In this document: positions 63,980-64,000 of the stretch, piece by piece | Position numbering within the stretch: the stretch's first letter is position 1 | Layout of the letters: each line of letters opens with the position of its first letter | From: Nakamurella sp. PAMC28650 | GTDB taxonomy: Bacteria > Actinomycetota > Actinomycetes > Mycobacteriales > Nakamurellaceae | Direction of reading: 5' to 3' | Length of the DNA stretch: 64,000 nt | NCBI RefSeq assembly: GCF_014303395.1 | Contig: NZ_CP060298.1 | Location: forward strand, 124,001 to 188,000 | Notes under the pieces: generated by a model | What the model was told of the DNA's origin: nothing | Databases searched by the model: none | Seen by the model: only the letters and a program-made list of their open reading frames with translations | Made by a program: the position numbers and the translations under genes

Positions 63980-64000
63980 CTACTCGACGATTTCCGCGTC
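63980..64000 (-). CDS. grpE: Probable 3' end of grpE (only last six codons in window)
   Basis: On the minus strand the last 21 bases read D-A-E-I-V-E-stop (TAG at 63982-63980). GrpE precedes dnaJ in actinobacterial dnaK operons and often has an acidic C-terminus, so this is likely its end. Too little is visible to identify it by sequence. Confidence 0.4.
   Translation of the reverse strand, partial: DAEIVE

Overview
The window is high-GC DNA (roughly 70% by eye) from an actinobacterium. The evidence is a paired SigK/RskA system, HspR with a HAIR-like operator, WXG100 proteins, an Rpf-type transglycosylase, DUF3151 and DUF2510 proteins, and an SCP2-like protein beside purF. Gene order around purA, DUF3151, fba, DedA, trmH, pyrE, clpB and dnaJ-hspR recalls the M. 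tuberculosis Rv0350-Rv0384 neighbourhood. Gene content and the sugar ABC cluster suggest a Nakamurella/Frankia-type lineage, but that placement is inference. I see no rRNA, tRNA, CRISPR array, phage or insertion sequence.

Layout. 1-7.7 kb: de novo purine genes on the minus strand (purM truncated at the edge, purF, then purS-purQ-purL-cutC) with an SCP2-like gene and a hydrolase. 7.8-9.8 kb: a small accessory segment (AbiEi-like/DUF559 protein and a Tat-exported esterase) bounded by three copies of a 43-bp palindrome. 9.9-14.8 kb: purC, an M3 peptidase and purB. 14.9-17.6 kb: a sigma factor with its membrane partner and an EamA exporter. 17.7-23.9 kb: dipZ, a lone XdhC domain, rskA, sigK and a membrane-anchored molybdopterin oxidoreductase. 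24-31 kb: HAD phosphatases, an aminotransferase coupled to purD, purA and DUF3151. 31-37 kb: a WXG100 gene pair, oxidoreductases, a CPBP protease and an Rpf protein. 37-46 kb: EamA, fba, an MFS exporter and a LacI-controlled sugar ABC importer. 46-52 kb: a second sigma factor with a small membrane protein, a glycolate-oxidase-like enzyme, DedA, trmH and pyrE. 52-56 kb: an operon of fatty-acid methyltransferase, DUF1295, peroxiredoxin and probably an SDR. 56-64 kb: clpB, a CYTH-CHAD protein, a secreted protein, hspR-dnaJ and probably the last codons of grpE.

How the genes work together. Nine de novo purine genes (purM, F, L, Q, S, C, B, D, A) lie within 30 kb, mostly as translationally coupled minus-strand groups. 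SigK and RskA appear to run an autoregulated envelope redox and molybdoenzyme locus: a near-consensus SigK promoter precedes sigK, rskA overlaps an XdhC-type gene, a molybdopterin oxidoreductase diverges from sigK, and the SigK-regulon gene dipZ lies close by. HspR, encoded at the end of the dnaJ operon, probably represses clpB through a HAIR-like site. A LacI protein encoded as the last gene of its own transport operon probably binds an operator inside the operon promoter.

The most unusual non-coding content is three separate families of dispersed palindromic or tandem intergenic repeats: a 43-bp family around 7.8-9.8 kb, a 48-bp family at 28.3 and 63.9 kb, and a 19-bp-unit family at three convergent gene ends. 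There are also several short minisatellites.
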